This document shows, piece after piece, positions 18,915 through 27,118 of a DNA stretch of 37,364 nucleotides. The DNA is taken from positions 1 through 37,364 of the forward strand of contig JAHQXC010000004.1 in the NCBI GenBank assembly GCA_029856525.1, in the 5' to 3' direction. Positions within the stretch are counted from its first letter, which is position 1, and every line of letters begins with the position of its first letter. Origin of the DNA: Candidatus Odinarchaeia archaeon (GTDB lineage: Archaea; Asgardarchaeota; Odinarchaeia; Odinarchaeales; Odinarchaeaceae). Below the pieces are notes generated by a model. It did not search any database, was not told the DNA's origin, and was given only the letters and a program-made list of their open reading frames with translations. Made by a program: the position numbers and the translations under genes.

Positions 18915-20207
18915 TTGAATAAGCCGAGTTTGAAAATAATTCTTTTCACATTTATATTCTTTTTCAGCTTCACTCCTTTAATAATGCCTTTAATAGGAGT
19001 CGGCGGCGTGACAGTCGCAGACTACTCTATTTATAATACTAACTGGAACGGGCTCTCCACGTTTAAAAACATGATTGAACTTGAAGGATACCAGGTTAAA
19101 CCTCTCATCTCATCTTTAAGCTGTATTAATCGAATTAATAATAAATCTGTTTTATTTATAATCGGCCCCTCCACTTTCTATGACAGTCTTTCAGCGCTTG
19201 CTTTAGTTGATTACCTTAATAAAGGCGGTAAAGTGATTATCGCAGACGACTTCGGCTCCTCTTCCTCTCTACTATCGATATTAGCGTCTATTATACCAGG
19301 ATTAGGTTTATTTGAAGGAGATCTGCTTTTAGACGCAGGTTCATATGATAAAAATGTTTCTTTACCGGTGATAACCTCTCTCAGCGATCACCCGATTTTT
19401 AACGGTGTGAACGCTATAATGTTAAATTACGCTACGGTTATAAGCGGGGGGATGATTTTTCTAGCCTACACTTCAAGTTTATCCTGGCTTGATGCGAATG
19501 CTAACTATGCTTACGATACAGGTGAAATAGTCGGCCCGTTCCCTGTTATCGCTTCAGCTAGCTGCGGAAACGGAACTATCATCTTAATATCAGATCCATC
19601 TATATTCAACAATGACATGATTAACAGAGCTGATAATCTAAGATTCGCTGTCAACCTTGTTAACTGGGCTGCAGAGTATAATACTTCCACTCTTATAATA
19701 TTTGATGAAGGACATAGAATGGACGTCTCCACGTCAACATTCTTTTTCGGTGTTATATTAGGGGAGGTTAACTGGATTTCAAGCAACTGGCTTATAGCAC
19801 CATTATATCCGTTAATAGCTGTTTATCTTGTGAGATCATGGCTGCCTAAAAGAGAGAAGAAGAAAATCATCTATGAAGCTTCACCTCGCTTTAAAAGCGC
19901 GTTTTCACATAAAATAAGCTGGTATACTCTATCCCAGAACTATAATAAAGCCGTGGATGTTCTCTTCAAGAAATTGAAAAAGGATCTTTTAAAAACCTAC
20001 CACTTAAAAGACTATGATGTCTCTTTAATATCTGAGGCTGTGGCTGTTAATAAACCTGAGATTGAAAGAGTGGAAGTCGAAAACTTTCTTAAAAATCTTG
20101 AAAACATTATTAACAGCGGTAGAATAATAGTTGATAAAGACGTTTTCCTCAAAATTTTCATAGATATAAAAAAATTCAGGGAGAAGGTGGGTTTAAAATG
20201 GTGGTAG
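18915..20207 (+). CDS. DUF4350-type membrane protein
   Basis: N-terminal TM, 'LFIIGPSTFYDSLSALALVDYLNKGGKVIIADDFG', 'IIFDEGHRMD', second TM; follows the transglutaminase gene directly. Confidence 0.8.
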   Translation: MNKPSLKIILFTFIFFFSFTPLIMPLIGVGGVTVADYSIYNTNWNGLSTFKNMIELEGYQVKPLISSLSCINRINNKSVLFIIGPSTFYDSLSALALVDYLNKGGKVIIADDFGSSSSLLSILASIIPGLGLFEGDLLLDAGSYDKNVSLPVITSLSDHPIFNGVNAIMLNYATVISGGMIFLAYTSSLSWLDANANYAYDTGEIVGPFPVIASASCGNGTIILISDPSIFNNDMINRADNLRFAVNLVNWAAEYNTSTLIIFDEGHRMDVSTSTFFFGVILGEVNWISSNWLIAPLYPLIAVYLVRSWLPKREKKKIIYEASPRFKSAFSHKISWYTLSQNYNKAVDVLFKKLKKDLLKTYHLKDYDVSLISEAVAVNKPEIERVEVENFLKNLENIINSGRIIVDKDVFLKIFIDIKKFREKVGLKWW

Positions 20208-21166
20208 CTGATGAGAAAATAATTGAACAGATCACGGTTGAAAATATTAGAAACTTCAGTAACGCGGTTATAAGAGAGGTTGGTAAAGTTATAGTAGGTA
20301 AAAAAGACCTTATCAGAAATATTCTTATAGCTTTACTATGCCGCGGCCATGTTTTACTTGAAGGTGTGCCCGGTGTAGCTAAAACAGAGCTCGCTAAAGC
20401 TTTTGCGAAAACTTTAGGCTGCGATTTTAAGAGAATCCAGTTCACACCCGACCTTCTCCCCTCCGATATTCTAGGTTCAGTTATATTCGATCAGCAGAAA
20501 GCCCAGTTTTATCTAAGGAAAGGCCCGATATTCACGAACATCCTCTTAGCTGATGAGATTAATAGAGCTCCGCCTAAAACTCAAGCTGCGTTACTTGAAT
20601 CAATGCAAGAGTTCCAGGTTACTATTGAAGGTAAAGCAAATCCTTTAAACCATCCGTTCATGGTTCTAGCTACACAGAACCCGCTTGAACAGGAGGGCAC
20701 CTATCCGTTACCGGAGGCGCAGATCGATAGATTCATGTTCAGGTTAATAGTCGATTACCCTGATGATAAAGAAGAGGTTGAACTGCTTTTGAAAAGAAGC
20801 ATACAAGCATCAGTAGATGTGAAGTCTATCGCTTCACCTGACATCATAGTAGCGTTACAGGAGTATATTAACAAAATCTACGTTGACCCGGCTGTGATCG
20901 CTTACATTAAAGATTTGATTGTTAAGACTAGAAGTGATCCTCAAATCCTTCTAGGCGCGAGCCCCCGCGCTTCAATTGTTCTTTTAAACTCTGCTAGAGC
21001 TCTAGCAGCTATAAGTGGGCGTGAATACGTTATACCTGACGATGTGAAAAACTTAGCGTTTAACGTTTTAAACCATCGTTTAATTTTAAGACCTGAGATA
21101 GAATTAGAAGGCGTCTCTGTTAAAAGAATCATCGAAAGAATATTAGAGTCAACTCCGATTCCTTGA
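20198..21166 (+). CDS. MoxR-family AAA+ ATPase
   Basis: GHVLLEGVPGVAKTELAKAFA Walker A, ILLADEINRAPPKTQAALLESMQE Walker B, FMVLATQNPLEQEGTYPLPEAQIDRFM. Confidence 0.96.
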   Translation: MVVADEKIIEQITVENIRNFSNAVIREVGKVIVGKKDLIRNILIALLCRGHVLLEGVPGVAKTELAKAFAKTLGCDFKRIQFTPDLLPSDILGSVIFDQQKAQFYLRKGPIFTNILLADEINRAPPKTQAALLESMQEFQVTIEGKANPLNHPFMVLATQNPLEQEGTYPLPEAQIDRFMFRLIVDYPDDKEEVELLLKRSIQASVDVKSIASPDIIVALQEYINKIYVDPAVIAYIKDLIVKTRSDPQILLGASPRASIVLLNSARALAAISGREYVIPDDVKNLAFNVLNHRLILRPEIELEGVSVKRIIERILESTPIP

Positions 21167-21181
21167 AAACAGTGGTGTTTT

Positions 21182-22498
21182 ATGTTCACAGGTAGAGGGC
21201 AGGTTTTAGTTTTATCCGGTGTATTCTTTTTAACAGCAGGTTTCTCATTTATAAACTATTATCTGCTCGCAATCGGCGTTATGCTTATATTCGCAGCTGT
21301 CGTTAACCTCCCCTTCTTTAAATTAAAAAAATACAGGGAAAACATTAAAGTGGAGCGTAGTATTAGCAGTGAAAAAGTTTTCGCACTCGACTATCTGCAT
21401 GTAAACGTTAAAATCGTGAACACAGGGGGCGTGATAGATTACCTAGAGTTTTTAGACGAAATCCCTAAGACTTTTAAATTAGTTTTAGGAAGGAATAGTT
21501 TATCCACGTATCTTACAGCTGGTGGTAGAGTAGAATTCTCCTATATCGTTCAACCCCGGCTTAGAGGAGTCTACCGTTTAGGTCCTTCTAAAGTTAAAGT
21601 TCATGACCGCCTTCATTTAAACTCGGAGGAGGCTGTCTTCGAAAACTATTCTGAGATTATCGTCTACCCTCCCTACGATGACATACGCCGTTACGGACAG
21701 ATCGGTCAGAGAAGAATTCTAGGAGTTTTATTCGGAGCCCATAAATCTAAGGATAAAGGTGTTGGAATGGATTTCTTTGGAATTAGAAGATACGATCCTT
21801 CAGATGAACTCCGCTGGGTTGACTGGAAGGCTACAGCTAGAACAGGTAAACTTATGAGTCGAGAGTACGAGACTGAAAGAAATATTAAGATTATGATTCT
21901 CTTAGACTCTTCAGCCTCAATGTGTTCAGGTGACTTAGAGAATAATAAATTCGAGTATTCTATAAGAGCCGCTGTTCTACTCTCTCAAATCGCGTTAAGC
22001 CGGAGAGATGAAATAGGTTTAGTAGCTTATAGTTCGAAGATAGATGTTTTCATAGAGCCTAAAAATGGTAGAAGACAAATATTCCGGATTTTAGACGCTT
22101 TAGCGCGTTTATCACCTTCCGGTTTATCTCAAACATACGCTGCGGTTAAGTACACAGTTAACCGGCTTAGAAAGAACGCCTTCTATATTATGTTAACAGA
22201 TTTGGAGGGTTCTTCTAAACCATTATTAGAGGCTGTTAAGCTTATAAAAGCCCGCGGCTCAGAGTTGTTGATCATATCCCCTTTCACCCCATGGTTTGAA
22301 GCCGAATTATATAGTTCACCTGTCGAAAAAGCATTGTCTGTAGCTGTAGCCGAGGAGCTTTATGAAAATAGGGAGAAAGTGATCTTCGAGTTAAATAAAT
22401 ACCAGGTTCCAGTTTTAAACGTTGGACCTGAAGACTATATTCCCACTATTATGTCAGCTTATCTTAAAGCTAAGAGAAGAGGGGTCGGCTTAACTTAA
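21182..22498 (+). CDS. DUF58 / vWA-like protein
   Basis: 'DFFGIRRYDPSDELRWVDWKATARTGKLMSREYETERNIKIMILLDSSASM' is the DUF58 signature. Confidence 0.95.
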   Translation: MFTGRGQVLVLSGVFFLTAGFSFINYYLLAIGVMLIFAAVVNLPFFKLKKYRENIKVERSISSEKVFALDYLHVNVKIVNTGGVIDYLEFLDEIPKTFKLVLGRNSLSTYLTAGGRVEFSYIVQPRLRGVYRLGPSKVKVHDRLHLNSEEAVFENYSEIIVYPPYDDIRRYGQIGQRRILGVLFGAHKSKDKGVGMDFFGIRRYDPSDELRWVDWKATARTGKLMSREYETERNIKIMILLDSSASMCSGDLENNKFEYSIRAAVLLSQIALSRRDEIGLVAYSSKIDVFIEPKNGRRQIFRILDALARLSPSGLSQTYAAVKYTVNRLRKNAFYIMLTDLEGSSKPLLEAVKLIKARGSELLIISPFTPWFEAELYSSPVEKALSVAVAEELYENREKVIFELNKYQVPVLNVGPEDYIPTIMSAYLKAKRRGVGLT

Positions 22499-22507
22499 GG
22501 TGGGTTT

Positions 22508-23566
22508 ATGAGTAGAATAGTATATTTGTTCAAGATTCTAAGTATTCTAATCGCGGTGGTGCTACTCTCCCTTATAATCACGCATGTTAAAATAGATGTT
22601 TGGCGTGTTGAAGCCCTCCCAACAGTATTATACCAATTAAGCGCTTTAATTAGATACGGATTCGGTTTAGTAAATTATTATTCTACAATATCTTTTATCA
22701 GAATGTTCTCTCTTCTAACCTCCTCTTTTAACAGTGAGCTAAGCCAGGCTTTAACTCAACTATCCTCTCATTACTATGATATTATCTGGGGCGCGCACTC
22801 TCTAACCCCCCCTTCTATAATCTCTGTTTTAACGAATTTATACTATTTAAGCTTCCAGATAATATTAGCAGCCGTCAGTGTCTCACTGATATTATTTACT
22901 TTTAGAAACCGTTTAAAATACATATTCATCATATTTCTCGGGTTAAACAGTATCATTATCCTCGCAGCCTTACAGGGAAACGCATTAATCGGTTTAACAT
23001 CTTTAACCGGTAACCCTCTGATATTTCTCATAAACCCTGTATTCTCGTTAACAGTCCTATCATACTATTACTTGGAAGTCTCTTTCACATGCGTGCACGT
23101 CAACGAGCTTTTTAAAGAAAACATCAAGCTCAGCGAAGAAACTTTGAAGAAGCTTGCCAACGCTAAAAACGCTAACGTTGAAAACCAGTATACTACCAGT
23201 GAAATCAAGGGTGTAAAGAGCGGTAGAGTCGATTTATTCAAGCTATCCGCGTTCATAGAGAAATTGGAGCGTGATAACCCAGATTTCAGCAGGCTGATAA
23301 GCGGGGAATCCATTATTCCAAATGCGAGAAAACTGGTAAGCGACTTCATTGTTAAATCAATTCTACGGGTGAGTTTGATTATAACACTCACATTTATATG
23401 CGTTAACCCCGCGCCATTACTGGCTTTAATAGGGTCTAGAGCACTTGTTGAGAGCGTTGAATTTATAACACCTGAAATAGCGATTCTTCTACTACTGCCT
23501 TTAGCATTATTCTTCCCGATGATTTCACTGATAATCGACTACCGGAAGCGTAAACGTGAACAATGA
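22508..23566 (+). CDS. Multi-pass membrane protein of the MoxR/DUF58 cluster
   Basis: Several predicted TM helices and an internal cytoplasmic-like segment; 9 nt after the DUF58 gene. Confidence 0.75.
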   Translation: MSRIVYLFKILSILIAVVLLSLIITHVKIDVWRVEALPTVLYQLSALIRYGFGLVNYYSTISFIRMFSLLTSSFNSELSQALTQLSSHYYDIIWGAHSLTPPSIISVLTNLYYLSFQIILAAVSVSLILFTFRNRLKYIFIIFLGLNSIIILAALQGNALIGLTSLTGNPLIFLINPVFSLTVLSYYYLEVSFTCVHVNELFKENIKLSEETLKKLANAKNANVENQYTTSEIKGVKSGRVDLFKLSAFIEKLERDNPDFSRLISGESIIPNARKLVSDFIVKSILRVSLIITLTFICVNPAPLLALIGSRALVESVEFITPEIAILLLLPLALFFPMISLIIDYRKRKREQ

Positions 23567-23665
23567 TCTAACCGTCTTTAAATAATATTTATCAATATAT
23601 TCGCCTTAAACTAGCTTTAAATAACTGGACACCAATTATATTTTTGATTACTTTGAAAAATAGGG

Positions 23666-24406
23666 ATGTTGGAAATGGTTAAAATCTCATACTCTAAAAA
23701 AGTCTCTGTAGAGGACCTTACCAGATTGCTTAGAGAGCTTATCAGTGTCGCGGAAAAGAAAAACACATCTATAACAGTGGAGGGTATACCTGTACCTTTA
23801 TCGTTGAATAAAATCTTAGAGCTTGAATTAGAGCTTGAAATAGGCGAAGAGGAGAGTGAACTTGAACTATCCCTCACATGGTCTAAAAGCGAGGGTGTTG
23901 AAACAAGTAAAGAGATGGCTGAAGCTATAGAAAGATTCGAGGAGTCGCCTCACGTGGAGGTTGAGGCTCCTACTCTTAAAGTATCTGAAAATATCGGCAA
24001 GATTCCAGAACCCGTATTAGAGGAGAAGGATATAGCCGGTGAACGTATCGGATTAGAGGAAAAAGAAGATTTAGATGTTGAAAAAAAATTGGAGGAGGTT
24101 ATATCAACTTTAACCTCTGAAAGCATATCTGAGACAGGGCGAGAGGAGGATATAGATTTTAAACCTCAAGGTAATCTTTTAAAAATTTCAGAAGAGCAGG
24201 CTTCAGCAAGCGAATTAAAATTTGAGATCCCAGAGTATAAGCCAGTTGAAGAGTCCACTTCAACATTAGAGTTAGAGAAACCGGAGCGGGAAATTGAGAA
24301 AACCGAGGTTGAAGTGAAAGAGGATAATTCAACTGAAGAGCTTGAAAGAATTTTGAAAGCTTTAAAAGAGAGTCGGTTAACAGGAGAGGAAGGTAGAGAG
24401 CAGTAA
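23666..24406 (+). CDS. Protein with amphi-Trp-like N-terminal domain and long acidic tail
   Basis: N-terminus 'ISYSKKVSVEDLTRLLRELISVAEKKNTSITVEGIPVPLSLNKILELELELEIGEEESELELSLTWSK' resembles amphi-Trp domains; the rest is Glu-rich and low complexity. Confidence 0.7.
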   Translation: MLEMVKISYSKKVSVEDLTRLLRELISVAEKKNTSITVEGIPVPLSLNKILELELELEIGEEESELELSLTWSKSEGVETSKEMAEAIERFEESPHVEVEAPTLKVSENIGKIPEPVLEEKDIAGERIGLEEKEDLDVEKKLEEVISTLTSESISETGREEDIDFKPQGNLLKISEEQASASELKFEIPEYKPVEESTSTLELEKPEREIEKTEVEVKEDNSTEELERILKALKESRLTGEEGREQ

Positions 24407-24485
24407 ACCATTAAAAATATATTTTAGTTTTTCAACCTCTATCTTCGGGCCCGTAGCGAAGCCAGGACATCGCGCAGCCCTCCGG

Positions 24486-24497
24486 ATGATAGGGGGG
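24486..24497 (+). other. Canonical (37/38) tRNA intron, 12 nt
   Basis: BHB: central helix CTCC (24480-24483) with GGGG (24492-24495); bulges GGA and GGA cut as GG^A on both sides; outer helix CAGCC/GGCTG. Confidence 0.88.
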
Positions 24498-24519
24498 AGG
24501 CTGAATTCACCGGTTCGAA

Positions 24520-24535
24520 TTCTATGAGACGGAAA
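24520..24535 (+). other. Non-canonical tRNA intron in T-loop at 59/60, 16 nt
   Basis: BHB: outer helix ACCGG/CCGGT, bulges AAT and AAT cut as AA^T, central helix TTCG (24514-24517)/CGGA (24530-24533), inner helix TCT/AGA with loop ATG. Confidence 0.9.
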
Positions 24536-25064
24536 TCCGGTCGGGCCCGCCACGTTTAAAACCGCATGCTTTTATAAATTCATCGTTATCGACAGGTGTT
24601 ATAACAGCTGTGAGAGCACCCTCCTGGTATATTTCAAGTAGGTTTCTATCTCTTATTAATGCGGTTATTATCTTATCTCCGCTGCTTGCAAGCAGCGCTA
24701 GCTTCCTCTTAGAGGTTAATTCGTCTACCTTCTTGATCGCGGTAACTTTCTCTAAGGGTATTATTTTTTTCTCCAATCCGTTTTCTATTATAATCTGTTT
24801 CTCGGTTACAGCTAATCTTATAAACTTATATTTAATGTGAAAATAACCTCCTAAAGCTATTATAACGACGCCTATCGCTATAGAGAATAAAAGATTATAG
24901 AGTGATACTTCAGGAAACGGCATAAGAAAGTACACTACAGGGATAAGTGTGAAACCTATAATAATTAAAGGCAGAGATCTACGCCAGCTTGAAACTTTTA
25001 TTCTATCCTCATATATGAGATCTCTCTCGCATACTTCTCGATCACGTTTCAACGCATTTTCCAC
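24522..25064 (-). CDS. Membrane protein with bacterial PH-like domain
   Basis: Two TM helices followed by 'FIRLAVTEKQIIIENGLEKKIIPLEKVTAIKKV' PH-like pattern; GTG start; 3' end overlaps the tRNA. Confidence 0.75.
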   Translation of the reverse strand: MENALKRDREVCERDLIYEDRIKVSSWRRSLPLIIIGFTLIPVVYFLMPFPEVSLYNLLFSIAIGVVIIALGGYFHIKYKFIRLAVTEKQIIIENGLEKKIIPLEKVTAIKKVDELTSKRKLALLASSGDKIITALIRDRNLLEIYQEGALTAVITPVDNDEFIKACGFKRGGPDRISVS

Positions 25065-25083
25065 CTAGATCATTGTGAGAAGT

Positions 25084-25098
25084 CCTCCTTAAAGGAGG
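25084..25098. repeat. Palindrome CCTCCTTAAAGGAGG, IS200/IS605 end-like
   Basis: Perfect 7-bp arms around one A, in context AGAAGTCCTCCTTAAAGGAGGGGATGTATC. Confidence 0.5.
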
Positions 25099-25305
25099 GG
25101 ATGTATCGCAGTAAAACTAGTTTATAACAGTTATTATTTAAGTATTTATTTGTCTAATATATAATGACGTCATTGTACTTTAAGACTTCTTCTTTGAAAG
25201 GGAAAGGTAGTTGAGAAAATAATAAATATAATAGTGTGTTATTATTATCGCCGGACGGTTTTATATAACCGGTGAATAATTTTTACCTGTTAACGGTGTT
25301 ATGTT

Positions 25306-27105
25306 ATGGCGCGTATCGCTGTTTTAAAAAAATCTAGCTGTAAGTCTAGGGACTGCGGGAAACCTTGCATGACCTTCTGCCCAGGTGTTAGAATGGGTGA
25401 GGAGACTGTTAAATTCGAGGAAGGTTCAAAGTATCCTATTATATCAGAGGAGTTATGCAGCGGATGCGGTATATGCGTTAAGAAATGCCCTTTCAGAGCG
25501 ATCGCAATAGTTAATACCCCTGAAACGGTTGAAGAGGAGGCTTCTCATAGATATGGGGTTAATCAGTTTACGCTTTTCAGGCTTCCCATACCTAGACCTG
25601 GGAAGGTTCTAGGTATAATAGGTAGAAATGGAGCAGGTAAATCCACGGCTTTGAGAATACTCGCAGGTGAGATAAAACCTAACCTAGGTAATGTTCAAAA
25701 CCCCCCTGACTGGAATGAAATAATCCAGTTTTACAGGGGCTCCGAGCTTCAAGCGTATTTTGAAAAATTATCTAAAGGGGCTCTCAAAATAAGCTATAAA
25801 CCCCAGTATATTACGAATATACCTAAAGTTTACACTGGTATTGTAGGTGATTTAATAAGTAAGGTGGATGAACGTGGCGTTGCTGAAAAGTTGATGAAAG
25901 AGCTTTATTTAGAATCCATTTGGGGTAATCAGCTTTCAACTCTTTCAGGCGGTGAGCTTCAACGTGTAGCTATAGCTGCAACAATCGCTAAAGAAGCTGA
26001 AGTGTATCTTTTCGATGAACCTTCAAGTTATCTAGATATTTTTCAAAGAATTATAGCGGCTAAAATTATAAGAAGTTTAGCTGAAATCGGTAAAACTGTT
26101 ATCTGCGTGGAGCATGATTTAGCTGCCCTAGATTTTATAAGCGACTATACCTGTGTTATATTCGGTGAACCAGGCGTCTACGGTATTGTATCCCATCCCT
26201 ACGGTGTTAAAGAAGGGATAAACATTTTTTTAGACGGTTATCTTCCAGACGAGAATATCAGGTTTAGAGAGGAGAGTATCTCTTTCAGTAAAGCTCCTGC
26301 CATGCCTAAACTAGACTTGAAGACTACAGGTAGTTTACTAGAGTACAGCGGGTTTGAAATAAAATTAGACGGTTTTAAGCTTAAAGCTTCTAGCGGGGGT
26401 GTTAAAAAATCTGAGATTATAGGAATTTTAGGAGCTAACGGAATAGGTAAAACAACTTTCATAAAAGTTTTAGCCGGTTTACTTAAACCTGACACAGCTT
26501 TCACAGGAGTAGGCTCGCTGAAAATAAGCTATAAACCCCAGTATCTTGAAGGCGATTACACTGGTACTGTAAGAGAATTTCTTTTATCCGCTGCAGGCGC
26601 ATCTATCCTGGACTCTTCCGTTAAATCTAGTATAATCCATCCGTTGGAGCTTGAAGATTTAATGGATAAGTCTATTTCAATTTTAAGCGGCGGTGAACTT
26701 CAGAGAGTAGCTATAGCCGGGTGTCTTCTAAGAGACGCGGATATATATTTAATAGATGAGCCTAGCGCGTTTCTCGACGTTGAACAAAGGTTTGCAGCCG
26801 CTAAAACTATTAGGAGAATAGTGGAGTCTAAGAGTAAGGCTGCTTTTATAATAGAGCATGATCTTATCATGTGCGATTTAGTCTCGGATCGCTTAATAAT
26901 ATTTGAAGGCGAACCAGGCCGGCATGGACTAGCTAGTAGCCCTCAGGATATGCGTAGCGGAATGAACTCTTTCTTGAAAATGATGAATATAACGCTTAGA
27001 AGAGATGTTAAAACAGGTAGACCTAGAATAAATAAATTAGGGTCTAAACTCGACTCCGCGCAGAAATCGATAGGAGAATATTATTATGCGCCTGTAAAAA
27101 AATAA
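25306..27105 (+). CDS. Ribosome recycling factor ABCE1 (RNase L inhibitor homologue)
   Basis: N-terminal 4Fe-4S motifs (CKSRDCGKPCMTFCPG; CSGCGICVKKCPF), two ABC domains with GRNGAGKST, GANGIGKTT and two LSGGELQRVAIA signatures. Confidence 0.97.
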   Translation: MARIAVLKKSSCKSRDCGKPCMTFCPGVRMGEETVKFEEGSKYPIISEELCSGCGICVKKCPFRAIAIVNTPETVEEEASHRYGVNQFTLFRLPIPRPGKVLGIIGRNGAGKSTALRILAGEIKPNLGNVQNPPDWNEIIQFYRGSELQAYFEKLSKGALKISYKPQYITNIPKVYTGIVGDLISKVDERGVAEKLMKELYLESIWGNQLSTLSGGELQRVAIAATIAKEAEVYLFDEPSSYLDIFQRIIAAKIIRSLAEIGKTVICVEHDLAALDFISDYTCVIFGEPGVYGIVSHPYGVKEGINIFLDGYLPDENIRFREESISFSKAPAMPKLDLKTTGSLLEYSGFEIKLDGFKLKASSGGVKKSEIIGILGANGIGKTTFIKVLAGLLKPDTAFTGVGSLKISYKPQYLEGDYTGTVREFLLSAAGASILDSSVKSSIIHPLELEDLMDKSISILSGGELQRVAIAGCLLRDADIYLIDEPSAFLDVEQRFAAAKTIRRIVESKSKAAFIIEHDLIMCDLVSDRLIIFEGEPGRHGLASSPQDMRSGMNSFLKMMNITLRRDVKTGRPRINKLGSKLDSAQKSIGEYYYAPVKK

Positions 27106-27118
27106 AGGAGAGGAGGGT

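Larger units (their letters stand above)
24447..24552 (+). tRNA. tRNA-Arg(CCG) with two introns, CCA encoded
   Basis: Exons 24447-24485, 24498-24519, 24536-24552. Acceptor GGGCCCG/CGGGCCC, D-stem GCGA/TCGC, anticodon arm CAGCC CTCCGGA GGCTG, T-arm ACCGG TTCGAAT CCGGT, discriminator G then CCA. T8, A14, G15/C48, G18G19, A21, T33 and TTC all conserved; mature length 78 nt. Confidence 0.93.

Noticed and set aside
23617-24411. Ser-rich minus-strand ORFs
   Set aside because: Antisense artefacts of the Glu-rich coding sequence on the plus strand.
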